Source: Mesostigma viride
Lineage: Eukaryota > Streptophyta > Mesostigmatophyceae > Mesostigmatales > Mesostigmataceae
DNA: 64,000 bases
Reading direction: 5' to 3'
NCBI GenBank assembly: GCA_009746045.1
Contig: RPFO01000003.1
Location: forward strand, 137,501 to 201,500
Shown here: piece after piece, positions 35,159 through 47,580 of the stretch
Layout: each line of letters begins with the position of its first letter
Numbering within the stretch: position 1 is the first letter of the stretch
Notes under the pieces: generated by a model
Told to the model about the DNA's origin: nothing
Seen by the model: only the letters and a program-made list of their open reading frames with translations
Databases searched by the model: none
Translations under genes and position numbers: made by a program

Positions 35159-35880
35159 TGTGAGTGAGTGAGTGAGTGAGTGAGTGAGTGAGTGAGTGAG
35201 TGAGTGAGTGAGTGAGTGAGTGAGTGAGTGAGTGAGTGAGTGAGTGAGTGAGTGAGTGAGTGAGTGAGTGAGTGAGTGAGTGAGTGAGTGAGTGAGTGAG
35301 TGAGTGAGTGAGTGAGTGAGTGAGTGAGTGAGTGAGTGAGTGAGTGAGTGAGTGAGTGAGTGAGTGAGTGAGTGAGTGAGTGAGTGAGTGAGTGAGTGAG
35401 TGAGTGAGTGAGTGAGTGAGTGAGTGAGTGAGTGAGTGAGTGAGTGAGTGAGTGAGTGAGTGAGTGAGTGAGTGAGTGAGTGAGTGAGTGAGTGAGTGAG
35501 TGAGTGAGTGAGTGAGTGAGTGAGTGAGTGAGTGAGTGAGTGAGTGAGTGAGTGAGTGAGTGAGTGAGTGAGTGAGTGAGTGAGTGAGTGAGTGAGTGAG
35601 TGAGTGAGTGAGTGAGTGAGTGAGTGAGTGAGTGAGTGAGTGAGTGAGTGAGTGAGTGAGTGAGTGAGTGAGTGAGTGAGTGAGTGAGTGAGTGAGTGAG
35701 TGAGTGAGTGAGTGAGTGAGTGAGTGAGTGAGTGAGTGAGTGAGTGAGTGAGTGAGTGAGTGAGTGAGTGAGTGAGTGAGTGAGTGAGTGAGTGAGTGAG
35801 TGAGTGAGTGAGTGAGTGAGTGAGTGAGTGAGTGAGTGAGTGAGTGAGTGAGTGAGTGAGTGAGTGAACTTGTGCGTGTG

Positions 35881-35934
<54 letters not shown>

Positions 35935-35980
35935 CAGAGAGGGAGGGAGGGAGGGAGGGAGGGAGGGAGGGAGGGAGGGG

Positions 35981-36055
<75 letters not shown>

Positions 36056-36360
36056 CTAGATGTGCATGTACGTATGCGTGTGCGTGTGCGTGTGCGTGTG
36101 CGTGTGCGTGTGCGTGTGCGTGTGCGTGTGCGTGTGCGTGTGCGTGTGCGTGTGCGTGTGCGTGTGCGTGTGCGTGTGCGTGTGCGTGTGCGTGTGCGTG
36201 TGCGTGTGCGTGTGCGTGTGCGTGTGCGTGTGCGTGTGCGTGTGCGTGTGCGTGTGCGTGTGCGTGTGCGTGTGCGTGTGCGTGTGCGTGTGCGTGTGCG
36301 TGTGCGTGTGCGTGTGCGTGTGCGTGTGCGTGTGCGTGTGCGTGTGCGTGTGCGTGTGCA
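35159..36360. repeat. Composite microsatellite (GTGA, GT, GGGA, GA, GTGTGC)
   Basis: Successive tracts: (GTGA)n 35160-35866, essentially perfect over 700 bp; (GT)n about 35884-35922; (GGGA)n 35940-35980; (GA)n 35984-36053; and (GTGTGC)n 36077-36358, almost perfect. Long reading frames across it (Leu-Thr-His-Ser, Arg-Thr, Ala-Cys) are artefacts of repeat periodicity. Confidence 0.97.
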
Positions 36361-36465
36361 TGCCCACATGCCACACGTGCACATGCACGTATGGGTGGGC
36401 AGGGCATTGCGTTTGGAGCGACGACGTATACACAGTCCAGGTTACCATAGGCGTCCAACCGGAAC

Positions 36466-36942
36466 CTACGCTTGCTGTTTGCTGTTGAAAGCATCTTCAA
36501 GTTCTCGTAGAATGCCAGGGCGTTCCCCATTTTTGGACCACGTGTTTGAAGCGATGCCATATGCTCGCTCCAAGGTACCATAGTCGCAGCTATGAGAAAG
36601 CCACTCTAATGCACCAATGAGCATTTGCTCGGGTCTTACCACGTCCAACCGGAGCCCGCGCCCGCCATTGTCTGGAGATTCGGCTCGCTGATCGGGCCGA
36701 TTTTCTCCGGTAAATAACCGAACGCCTCCAGCGAGATATGGCATGTTTTGTGCATGTGACGGCGGGCGGCTCTGGGGTCGTCCCCAGCCAATAAACAAAC
36801 CGGCTTTGAAACAATATCGACAGAGAAGCACTGGCACCAACACCTGGAAAAACTTGCAAAGAAAGCTACCTGTCTGCGGACGACTGGAAAAGCGACATGC
36901 ACGACAGGTCACCAGCGCGTTTTTATCATATTTCTGCAGCAC
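36466..36942 (-). pseudogene. Harbinger transposase-like fragment
   Basis: The segment VRPEQMLIGALEWLSHSCDY followed by GTLERAYGIASNTW resembles the helix-turn-helix region preceding the DDE nuclease in PIF/Harbinger transposases (basal pattern LxxLxxLxxGxxYxxLxxxFGIsxxT). No catalytic triad is present. It lies inside the element at 33333-37257, next to the microsatellite that may have replaced the rest. Confidence 0.55.
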
Positions 36943-37282
36943 TGTATCAAATTAGTGGTGCAGAAGTTAGTGGTTTACAGCTGGACAAGACGTGCATGTT
37001 ATTAGCCAGCATGCAAGGATGCATCATGCACTTGCTTGACGTTTGCGCCCTTTCCCGCGAAATCTGGGCTGTCTTCCCGCGCCTCCGCCAGTTCACAAAC
37101 GAGTTCACTGGCGAGCAGTTCACTACGTCGTTGCGACCCATGTGAGTGCGTGAACTCGAAGTGAAGGGCCGGTGAAGCGCCGGTGGCGACCCGGCCGTCG
37201 ACCCAGTTCACAAAGAGTTCACCGACGGAGTTCACCGAGCCTCATGTGAGTCGTGCCTTAGAATAAATTCAGTGTTTCGATT

Positions 37283-37760
37283 AGTGGCGATACACCCCCC
37301 GCATTGGTAGTTTTAATTCAGTTCAGCCAAAAGGCCCTTCGGAATTAGACATTAGCGTTTTATTGGTTGAAAGTGTTACTGTGTCCGCCCAATTAATTAA
37401 TTATTAGTTTGTTTGTTTGGTTACCGAACAACCGTTAAACCGGCTGCGAAATTTAATAATTCTTTGTTTGTTTTGTATAACCCAGCCGGATGCACTGCTC
37501 TTACGGCTAGTAAAAGCACATTTTTCAGCCAGAGATTTAATATTTCTTTGTTTTTTACCGCAAAAGAAGCGCTCTTGGCAGTCAAATTATTTATTTACAC
37601 TTTCTTTATTTGTTTGGTAGCTTCAAAAACTACAGGTCAGTACACTCGGGAATTAGTTAATTAAAATTCTTTTGTTTTATTTATCGTTTGCAGCTGGCCG
37701 GCGCCCAGCCTCATAATTATTTAGTAAAACTACCAATGCGGAGGGTGTACACCGCCAAAT
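37283..37760. repeat. Imperfect inverted repeat at the hAT left end
   Basis: CCGCATTGGTAGTTTTA at about 37299 pairs with TAAAACTACCAATGCGG at about 37726, with extended homology outward (TACACC...). It could be a nested MITE or part of the hAT subterminal structure. Confidence 0.6.
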
Positions 37761-38302
37761 GTGGCGGTGTGGCACTTTTTTTGGCAAAATGTGGCGTTGC
37801 CACCCACTTTGACAGGGCTCCCAAGAAGCCACAATTTGGCCGTGCTGTTCTACTTTGTAGTTTCGTTTCGCCACAGGGTGGCCGTGCCTGAAGTTCACTC
37901 TAGTACAGGTTACGCCACAATGAATTGGCGGTGTCAGCCGGTCTTCCGGTCGGCGTTCCGCCACAAGCCTCCCTAGTACTACGGACTACTTACTATGAGT
38001 ACTACTATGACTGACTGACTGCATAGTGCATGTACAGTACGTAGACGGAGCCCGGCCGGCGGCCAAGTGCCAAGTGGCAAGTGGCCCGCTGCCCGAGACC
38101 AGAGCACGGAGAGTGCACTGTGCAGACTGCAGCTTGTGTGCATTAACTGCATTTTCACGACAGCTGGCTCATATAATAGCTGGCGAGTGGCGGCCTGGCG
38201 CCTCAGTATTAAGTCACTCGCCAGCCATACTGCATTGACTAATGTGTTTCGACTTTCGGCACTAGTAATCGTTGTTGTTAATTTACCAAGTAGGAAAAAT
38301 CC

Positions 38303-39427
38303 ATGGCAGACGCTGGGCCGTTTAGGCCACCTGGGCCGCCGCAGGTAGGTAGGGGAGGAGAGAGAAGAAATAGTGTGTTTTATGGCACCGGGCTTGGCCG
38401 GAAGCCTTTGGCCCTCCCAGCCGGAATGCGATGCAAACCAATCTTTCCAGGTCCGAATGGAGCCTCCATTGTCGTTGGGAAAACCAAGGCGACGGTAGAG
38501 CGGATCGCTCCCGAGGAGGCGAAAAGGCTTAGGTCGAAGGAGACGCGGGCTGCTGCTCGGCGGGTAGAGAGTGAGGGGGCGCCCGAACATCCCGAGGTGA
38601 TAGGGGCAGACGCGAACTACATCAAGGTCAGCATTAAGGTCATGGACGGGGAAGTGAGTGGGGGATGTGCCTTCGAATGGATGTGATGCGCCCCTCATTT
38701 CCTTGGTTGGTGCTGCTTTTCATTTTCGTAGCGCCACCTGCCAAGAGGGATTGGAAGGGCGCGGATGCCAATAGGAAGTGGAAACCCGAATGGGGTTTGC
38801 GTTTCCCATGGTTGCGCTATGACGAAGAGAAGGACGAGGCGTACTGCGGCCCTGGCTTGCCGTGATGCCAAGGTCACCATCGGGCTGGGTAGGGGGACCA
38901 AGGTTTTCAAGATCGACACTTTCAAGACACACGTTGTGGCTGACTCTCACGTGGCCGCCATTGCGAAGGAGAAGAGCGAGTGCCTGCGGGTGTATTCAGG
39001 GGAGGAGAGGAGCACGCAGAGCCGGCAGAGGCAGACGGTCATGGGCGAGTTTGCCCCCCCCCCTGGTCAGCTGAGCAAGTCCGACCGACTTAAGCTCAAG
39101 CAGTTCAAGGCGATGGCGTACACCCTGGCGAAGGGTAAGCCTATGACTGATTATGAGTCGCTGCCAATGCTCCTTCGCGAATACGAGGAGATGAGGGACG
39201 CGCTCCCCTCCCACCATTGGACTGACGACTCAGGTTGGGAGATGGCGGAGGCGTTGGATGCCGTGTTGCTTGCTGACCTTAAGGCAAGGGTCGCCGCGGC
39301 TAGGTATGTCGCGGTCACCGTCGATGAGTCCAAGGCCAATGATAACGTAGAATTCATGTCGGTGGAGGTGGCTTTTGTGGAGGATGGAATAAAGCAGCAG
39401 GAGTTTGTCACATGGCTTCGCTTTTAG
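38303..39427 (+). pseudogene. hAT transposase, frameshifted and C-terminally truncated
   Basis: The first part (38303-38650, starts MADAGPFRPPGPPQ) reaches a GAA|GTGAGT donor-like site. A TTTTCGTAG acceptor-like site lies at 38731, so an 80-bp intron is likely. Next, in another frame, comes a BED/TTF-type zinc-finger segment (PEWGLRFPWLRYDEE, ending DEAYC). A one-base shift at about 38860 then leads to CRDAKVT, FKIDTFKTHVVADSH and the hAT segment RYVAVTVDESKANDNVEFMS, with the TVDES that holds the first catalytic Asp of hAT transposases. It stops at 39427, before the remaining catalytic residues and the dimerisation domain. Assignment is by motif. Confidence 0.6.
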
Positions 39428-40240
39428 AGGGGCGTAATTATTAATGAATTTTAAATAAAATGATGAGGCCACCAATGAGCAATCGCCAATGAGCCATAAT
39501 CCTTATTCAGTTATTCGTTGACGGAATCACGGAAACTAGGAAGCCAAACATTACTAATCAGAAAATTACTAAGTCGGTCGTGAGTAACAGTGCGCCAAGA
39601 CAACAAATTAAGTAAATGGTATACCGTATATTATCTAATATTGTAGTTGTGTAGACACATAATTTTTTTTAAAGTTCAAAGCACACGGTGCTTTTTTTTG
39701 AATTTATTCTCGCGTGACGTAGTGATTTCATTAATTTAGTACGGCCGCTTACTGAAGTTATAGCTTACGAGCTAACTAACTTTCAGTTGACTTTTGAGTT
39801 GTAGACTGAAACTAAAATGCATAGTCCTTAGTCCCATTATTTAATTAACGCGTTAGTAAACACTAATAAACACCTTCATAGGTTTTTATACTTTTCATTA
39901 AAGTAGGAAGACACAATTGAATTATGATGAGATTCATGAGAATGGGGCTGCCCGCCAGCAGGCCGGGCAGCCGGCGGCCGGCCAGGCGCCCGGCGCCGAT
40001 GCCTGAGACGGAGACGCTCGCCCGCTGTGTACAGCCAGTACGGCGCCGCGCCGCGCTGACCCCGCTGCCGGCAGGGTCATTTGCTGCACCAAAAAGCCAG
40101 CCCGCCACACGTGGCCGTGCCAAGCCCAATGTTAATTGGCTTAAAGCCACACATTGGCCGAGTAAACAAAAGTTTTCATAGTTCGAAACGCCACAAGTGG
40201 CCTAGCGCCACGAGTAACGAAAACCTTAATCGAACCACTG

Positions 40241-43200
40241 AATGAATTAGCGGTGAATTAGTCGGGACGGGGTTTCCACATTCAGTTCCGATCCAACGGC
40301 GGCGAACAAGTTCCCGCCTTTTTGTGTGCATCATGGCACGTGCTTGACCCTACTTACAGTGAAAACTGCACCCCGTCGCCCAGCATTACACGCCATAACC
40401 ATCTGGCATCGCTGTGATTTTAAGCCTTGCAATGGCTGAGCCGCCGCCTGCGGCGCTTACGTTTAAGACGCAAGAAGATGTTCTTGAGGCCGAGGTGCGC
40501 GGCCAGATCACAGCGGCCTATGCCATACATTGGATTAGGCGCCTTAACGAACTGAGTCGAGGGAAGCGAGGAGGGGACGCGATGAGCGCCATCTAAGCAG
40601 TTGCTTGTCATGTCTATACGCCCGGGCATCTCATGATCTGTCTACCATGCACGCATTTTCCTTGGATGAATCAAACAGCTTTTGACATTTTAATGGCGAC
40701 AATGAAGTCCGGCCACGACAATATAGCGCTGCTCAGAGCTTCGTTGCCGAGAAAGGTTTAAGAGGTGCTTTTTCCGGGCAGATAATGTAACTCTGCCTAG
40801 ACCCCGGTAGCTTTCAGCACGCGCATATTGCTTGAGGTAAGCGAGCCACGACGCCTGCAGGTGCTCCTGCCGAGGTGGAGACCTCCGAGAGCACGTGGAT
40901 TAGGCTCATGCGTCACAGCAGCATCGACCTTCATTCTCCTGGTGTACGTGGAAGGTCACTTTTCAGGATTAACATATCTGAATGTTGATTGCCTGTTCAT
41001 TTTCCGTCAATGGAGCAGCGATTGAAACCATGAGCCATGCAAGTGTAAGGTGCAGAATTCAGTTGATGCACCCAAGCAGGTAATGTGCAAAATAGATGAA
41101 CCCAAGTAATATGTGCAGATGTTTCGTCCCACTGGCTGTGTGCTATTGCATGAACCGTGTAGGCCCTTGGCGTGTACTCACTTGCTGCAACCGTGCCCAC
41201 AGCTGCTTGTCAATACACGCGGCAGGCACAACGACTTTTGCCGCGAGGTGAAACATTTAACTCCCCCACACCTTGCATTTTTCACTCTTTCTTTTCCCTA
41301 TCCATCCTACCCCCCAGCACACACACACGCCCACACACATACACATGCACATAAATGTTCACACACACATGCAAACACGCACGCATACACACATGCACAC
41401 ATGCACACATACACACATGCACACACGCACACATGCACACATGCACACACGCACACACGCACACACGCACACTCGCACACACGCACACACACACACACAC
41501 GCACACACGCACACACGCACACACGCACACACATGCACACTGTGACATACACATGTATGCACACAATATCACACACATGCACACACCCACGTGCGCACAT
41601 GCACGCTAACACATGCACACAAACATGTGCACACACCCACGAGCACACGTGCACATGCATACAAACGCACACAAACACAGGCCGACTTGCACACATGCGC
41701 CACACACATCAATCCATCACCAATAAACGGGTTGCTTGGACCCAACGACCTTCTTACTCGCCTGTCCACCCAATGTTCTGCCCATCCTCCCGCCTGCCCG
41801 CCTGCAAGTCTGCCACCCGCCTATCTGCCCACCCATCTGTCAACCTGCCTGCCTGCCTGCTTGTGTGCATGCCTGCGGGCCTGCATGTGCACCTGCGCCC
41901 ATGCACCTATTATGCCCCCATGGCACATACATGCAGCCTAGCTAGTTGAGTGTCTCTAGGCACGCGCACATGGGTGGCTACATGGGCATTTGCCTGTGTC
42001 TTGGGCTGGGGCGTTGGGCTGATTAGTTCAAGAGTGGGCGGGAAGACGGTGGTATAATTGGGTGGGTAGGGACGGAGTGGATGGATGATTGGGGGGTTGG
42101 ATGCGGGTGGGACTCAAGTTAGTGTTAAGTCCAATGATGCCTATAGCATCAACAAAAATAAGCGAGAAAGCAGCCAAAATTCAAGGAGCCTACTTTTTGT
42201 AACATGTGCCAAACTGCAATTAATGGTTGCAGGCTCACAAGCTGCCAGATTCATAACGCACATGGAATGAATTGCATGGTTACAGGACAAGCGCGTGGTT
42301 GGAAATCTTACAATGCCTGGCAACGTCTCTTTCATGTGCCCACTGAGAACCGCTGTTCTTCGACACAAGAAGGCTTTGGCAAGCAACGAGCTTCGGCCAG
42401 GGCCTTCATTTCAAGGAACCGTGTGTAAAGCAAGAACTCAGGATTTACAAACAGAAACTATACCTAACTTTGCGACCTTCATGCAGTATGTCATGTGCAT
42501 GGCTATGTAGTATGTGCCAACAATCACAACGAAAACGTGCGAAATTGCAAACATTGCCATGGAAGGGCAGGAGCCACGCACGCAGCAAATTAAAACGGTT
42601 CGTGAACCAGTCTGTCGGGCATAAAGACAGCAAAGTCTGGCCAGCAATAATGCAGTGCGATGCGAGACAAACTCGGTAAATATGGGCAGGCAGGCGCAGC
42701 TCGTCCTCAACAGTGCTATCTAACGTGACGGCGCCTTATTTCCGCGTGCACGGTGCCGAACATGGCACTGGCCTGATTCCAGTTGCAGCAACGCCAGATG
42801 CCTTCCCGTCATAGAGCAGAGGCTTCACGTACGTCGCCATCGTTGGCTACCAATCGCTATGCTTCCCGTGATAATGCACTACGCGTCCGAACAAAATGTC
42901 GAGAAAGCAAACAATCTACACGCGAGAGAACTGGGCTGATAGCTTTTCAGTACTGGTTTTACCGTGCCTTCAAATTCCATTAGCTTACTTAACCATGGCT
43001 GACTAATTTTAGCTAACGCGATCAACATACACACTACACGATCAAAGGAATCACGGGTCATGTGAAATGTTGCACGGAAGTCCGCGTCCGTCATGACACC
43101 CCCTCGCTTTGCTGATTCCCAAAATCCACGTCCTGCGGCCCTATCATATGCCCACGGGCGACCGGGCTGCCACCCGCCTCGTCGGTCGTCTGGCTTGTCG

Positions 43201-43674
43201 TCCATTGCCATCCCCATCATCACTTGTGTGGCGGAACCTTGCCATGTATTCCGCCTCGCGAGCCGCATTTTCCTGAATAATGCGGATCGCGGCCTGCTTC
43301 CTGCGTAGCTGCAGGTAGCGCACCAGCACGATGAGAAATATAACTATTAGTCTCGCGATCATGGCTACGCACTTTCATCCACTAACGCGCGGCAGCGATG
43401 GTGGCCGCACTGTCTTCCCGGCGTGTTCCCCGCCCTTTTCACGTCGTGTTCCCCGCCCTTTTCGTGCATCGACCAAAAAAAAAAAATTAATTCTGACTGG
43501 AACTGGCCGAAACTGCTTTTTTCGAGTTCCAGGAGTTCCACCCCAGTTCCGGTCGAATTAGCGGTTAATTAGAATTACATTTCTAATTGGACGGCCCAAT
43601 GTGGAAACCTCTAGTTCCGGAACCGACTGAATTAGGACCCTAACTCCCCGGAACTGACGAATGTGGAAAGGGCC
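40241..43674. mobile_element. PIF/Harbinger-type element, copy 2
   Basis: Continues from 37261-37269 across the hAT insertion. It ends in the right tip ATGTGGAAAGGGCC and TTA (43675-43677). It differs from copy 1 by a 320-bp shorter CACACG tract, a 6-bp deletion near 43425, a 4-bp insertion near 43236 and a handful of substitutions. It lacks the 102-bp left-tip unit present twice in copy 1. Confidence 0.8.
42879..43362 (-). pseudogene. Harbinger transposase-like fragment, copy 2, frameshifted
   Basis: Same protein as 32532-33011. A 4-bp insertion (GCGGAACCTTGCC against GCGGTTGCC) breaks the frame after the AREAEYMA segment, so the C-terminal half is read in a different frame from its start. 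Confidence 0.6.
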
Positions 43675-43693
43675 TTAGACTGTCTATCTACCT

Positions 43694-45480
43694 AGAAAAA
43701 GGCCTCAATTGAGGCCTTTTTATAAATTGGGTGTTGCATGTAATTACAATGAGCCAACAAACTTCATTCCAAATATGAGTGAAGGCCATGCATTATTATG
43801 ATTGTTTTGGGGTTCCCAGCACTTAACATCAGTCATATAGCCCTAATACATATTTAATTATGATTTAATAAAACAGGTTGTCGCTGCGACGGCACCATTG
43901 ATCAACACAACATGACCATAGATACAAGCATCCAAAAGGCGCCAGTACTCAGTTCCATCTGCATGTAACGTGTCTTTTGGACCTTACCAGGTTCCCCCAC
44001 GACATGGTAAGCATGGCATGACATGGCATGCTCCCCAAGGGACCCCTCACACACACTTGCACGGCCGGGGCTGTCGCGCAGCACTGCAGGCAGCAATAGC
44101 CTGCCATGGGTATTGCACGTAACCATGAGGAATCCAAAGCCTCTATTACAAACACGCACAAGGATCATGCATTATAATGATAGGTGTGACCTTCCAAGCG
44201 CGTAGCTTCACTCACATAGCCCCAATATCTAGGTTGTTACGGTATATTATGACAGGGGTTTGCTGCCGCGGCAGCAGATGAACAGCACATGGCAAGATAT
44301 ACAAGCATAACTAGACAACATTTGCACAGCCTACTAGACCTCTTAGCTTGATTTCGGGCTTTGCAAGGGTTGCCTGAGACATGGCCAGCATGGCAGGAAC
44401 TGCCATGCTTCTTATGGAAAGCAAACACGTCTATAAGGCGGGGGCCAGCCGCAGAGCACTGCACGAAGTACTGTAACCTGCCTTACGTCACATCGGCACT
44501 AGGCGCCGATAGGCAGCTAAAAACGGACGATATCACAAGCAAATCGATGCCATTACCTTACTACCACCAGGACGCACTTACCTTTCACACCCCTCACACC
44601 CGGGATCACTAGGCAAGCATATGCGCTGGCGCTGAACGTGGCTGCATTAGAAAAGCTGTTCAAGCTCGGCGTTTTCAAGTTGTCCGGAAGCGATGCAGCC
44701 CGCAAATCTGGCCGGACAGACGCTCCATGCGTCGTCCATTGACGTATGAAAGCGGCTGCAGCGGCCTCACCAGCGCTGTTCGCATAATGGCGCTCCCATA
44801 GCTGGGGGCGCGCGCGCGTTTATTGTCCGCATCCCACTAGTTTTTCCTAGCTAAAAACACCCCTTCCTCTACCTACGGATCCACGCCAAAAGGCTCGAAA
44901 ATAGCCAGTGCCCCTTTAGTCACGGCTGCCCCAACATCCCCCCCCGCCGTTCCGCTAGTCTCTTCCCAGCATATCGAAGCACCGGCCTGCTGGCAGGCGC
45001 ACTATCAACGCCAATTACGCCCCAGCTGAATTTCACTAACCTGGCATTCAGCACACAAATAACGACCCCACGAATTTAGAAATTGACTTTTGACCCATTT
45101 AGCGATCGGGATAGCTTCACGGATAATTTATCTACCCAACGCGCTCCTTACTGGTCGAAATGATGCACGAACGTGGCCACTGATACGGTCTATTTTACTC
45201 GAGGCCGCCATGGTCGTGCATTCGTGGAAATTCGTCGTCCGGTCCGGTTGCACGAAAGTGGCCAAAATAGGTACTTTTCCACCTCACATATCTTTCAGTA
45301 ACGGTCGACCCCTGTCGACCCCAACGGGTCAGGACGCTCAGCACATATACCAGATTCGCGCCACTGGGGCCGGACGACCCATAGGACCGGTCCTTCCCGC
45401 CAAAATTACCGTCCCCATGTGACCTTGGTGAAAAAGGCCTCAATTGAGCCAAAAGGCCTCAATTGACCGGAGGCCTCTGG
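43694..45480. repeat. Segment bounded by the palindrome GGCCTCAATTGAGGCC
   Basis: AAAAAGGCCTCAATTGAGGC occurs at the left edge, and AAAAAGGCCTCAATTGAG plus a partial second copy at 45430-45465. Within it, 43790-44128 and 44168-44470 look like a diverged tandem duplication (GCATTATxATGAT ... CATAGCCC ... GCACTGCAxG). No protein is recognised. Confidence 0.4.
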
Positions 45481-47129
45481 GTAAATGGACATTAGCGGGT
45501 TTATCGCGGCCGTTGGATCCATCATCGGACGCTCCAGATTGTCGGAGGCTAACGTTTTAACTTTTTTCATTTTGCCTTCGGTGCAAGCTGGGGATGACAT
45601 AACGCAGACTTCAGACTTCCTGAATCACTCCACACTCCACAGTCGGTCTACACTCTACAGGCTACACCCAGACCCCAGTCAGAGTGCAGCCGTGGTCAAG
45701 CAGGACTTCGGAGTCGCAGTCCAGGAGTCACCTTATTAGTTATTACACCTAACTTGCATGCTTCCGCCGTTGCGTGACCCAGTGAGTACTGACTACATAC
45801 AGTCATTCCCGCGTTAAGTTGCGATCGCCCCCTAAAACTTGGCGCCGCAACTTAACGCGGGAACGCAACTTAACGGTAGAATTAGGCTAGCAGCCCACCA
45901 CCTCCTCCTCTGACGGACTTCTATACGGCATTCGACAGCTCTCGTCAAGCCCGATCCAGCTGCAGCGTCAAAGCCGGCCAAAGTCCATTTTCCAGGCCAG
46001 ATATTGTGGACAAACTGAAAGGCGGGCTGCAAAACACGCCGTGGGCAGCCACGCAGTGCCTGCGTTTTATAACACAAATGTGTGTTTAACCCTCTCACTT
46101 CGGCTCTTTTTTTGGCGGGTTACTTAATTGCCAGCCGGCTTAGCCTAAGCCTGAGTCACGTTTGACTGTGACAAAACATGGGAACAGTCGTGAGGGAAGC
46201 TTCATTTACTGTCAATGGCCTGCATTAATTAATTAATTATCAACATCACTCCGTTGGGAGTAGATGTACATAGCACAGGGTGGTTTTACCGGATTAGGAT
46301 ACATTTGCACGGCTTCAAATGTATCCTAAATGCACCATTGGCAAACATGGTTTCTGGACATGGTCGATATCATTAATATGTTTGGCAAGCATAATATGAT
46401 CATGCTTGCCAAAGATGTTGTCTCTTTTCATATTTCACACATATATTATCGGCCTCGGCGTGCCATGCTTCCACGTTTGTTGTCTCTTTTCATATATTGT
46501 GAATATGATCAATAAAATTCCAAACATGACCATGTTGGAGACTTCAAGTGGAGCATCATGATTACTGTTTTCACTATTACGTAACCCATGGTTCATGTTA
46601 ACATGGCATAATGAGCAATCCTATTGACCCCATGACTAATGGTGAAGTTAATAAAGTTACATCGTGGCACGTCACTATAGCATCAAGTTGCATCATTGTG
46701 CATAAAGTAGTTTAGCACTGAGTTGGCATGCCAACACCAGGTACACTAAATAAATTAAAACCAGAATTGATAAACAACCCAGTATCCAAATACAGTATCC
46801 ATATATATGCAGGTCGTACTACAGGTACAGCCACGGCTGCCACGCGGCTTCTGCAGCGATCACGCTCTTTCTCCTAGACAATTGCTCTACTGGTCCCTAC
46901 AGGTCGGTCGACTTGGACCATGATGCGTCAAGAACAGTTAATTGACCGACTTAAACAAGATGTTTGTCTACATGCAGCTGTCTGCACCTAACTAACGCGA
47001 AACCGCGTGCTACCAAATATAGGGGCAAATGCATGAGTAACACATGTCAACGCACAACCGGTGGAAATCACGCGATACCAACCGCGGCAACAGTGGTGTG
47101 AACATAGCGGGCACTGACATGCAAAAAAG

Positions 47130-47580
47130 CACCAGCAGCGGCATCAGTAGCAAATTGTAGTAGCGGAACAATAGCCACTACATCAATGCAACAACACATC
47201 AGCCCAGCAACACAGCAGCAGCATGACCGTAGCACAGCAGCAGCACAACTGTAGCACATCAACACGGCCGCATAGCAGGAGCACAAGTCAGCGCAGCAGC
47301 AACTTAGTATGCCGATTCCTGAATTTCCTATCAGTGGACTATAGTCCATTGATAGGAAATTCACTAATAGGCAGTACTAGCTCAGCAGCACGGCAGCAAT
47401 GCAGCAGTGCATCAACACAGCAGCACGACAGCAATACATCAGCGGCACGGCAGCAATGCAGCAACACATCAGCACAATAGCACAGCAGCAGTACGGCAGC
47501 AATGCAGCAGCAATAGCATGGCAGCACAGCAGCAGCAGCAGCACATGAGCAGCTCAATGACAACAACGCTGCTTGCGCTT
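47130..47580. repeat. Degenerate CAG/CAGCA-rich tract
   Basis: Imperfect AGCAGCACA-type repeats interrupted by a long hairpin. It lies immediately downstream of the minus-strand reading frame and may include its 3' UTR. Confidence 0.7.
47305..47381. repeat. Long near-perfect hairpin
   Basis: Arms of about 37 bp, with core TGAATTTCCTATCA at 47320 pairing with TGATAGGAAATTCA at 47350 and almost no loop (centre at 47341/47342). It is just downstream of the minus-strand frame that stops at 47580. Confidence 0.85.

Larger units (their letters stand above)
33333..37257. mobile_element. Second PIF/Harbinger-type element at the junction
   Basis: Perfect 19-bp tips GGCACGACTCACATGAGGC, extended by GGTGAACTC repeats, lie at both ends in inverted orientation. 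TTA duplications flank them (33330-33332 and 37258-37260). Tandem GTGAACTC motifs cluster at both ends. Inside are transposase remnants and a 1.2-kb composite microsatellite. It belongs to a different family from the element it sits beside. Confidence 0.85.
37270..40240 (+). mobile_element. hAT element with 8-bp target duplication
   Basis: The left end CAGTGTTTCGATTA and reverse complement of the right end CAGTGGTTCGATTA match at 13 of 14 positions. Flanks AATAAATT (37262-37269) and AATGAATT (40241-40248) form an 8-bp duplication with one substitution. The first Harbinger copy has AATGAATT at the corresponding place, so the insertion point can be located exactly. GCCAC/GTGGC motifs are abundant near both ends. 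Confidence 0.82.

Noticed and set aside
34953-36581. A 542-codon minus-strand frame with Leu-Thr-His-Ser and His-Ala repeats
   Set aside because: It is entirely a product of the GTGA, GA and GTGTGC microsatellites inside a transposon.
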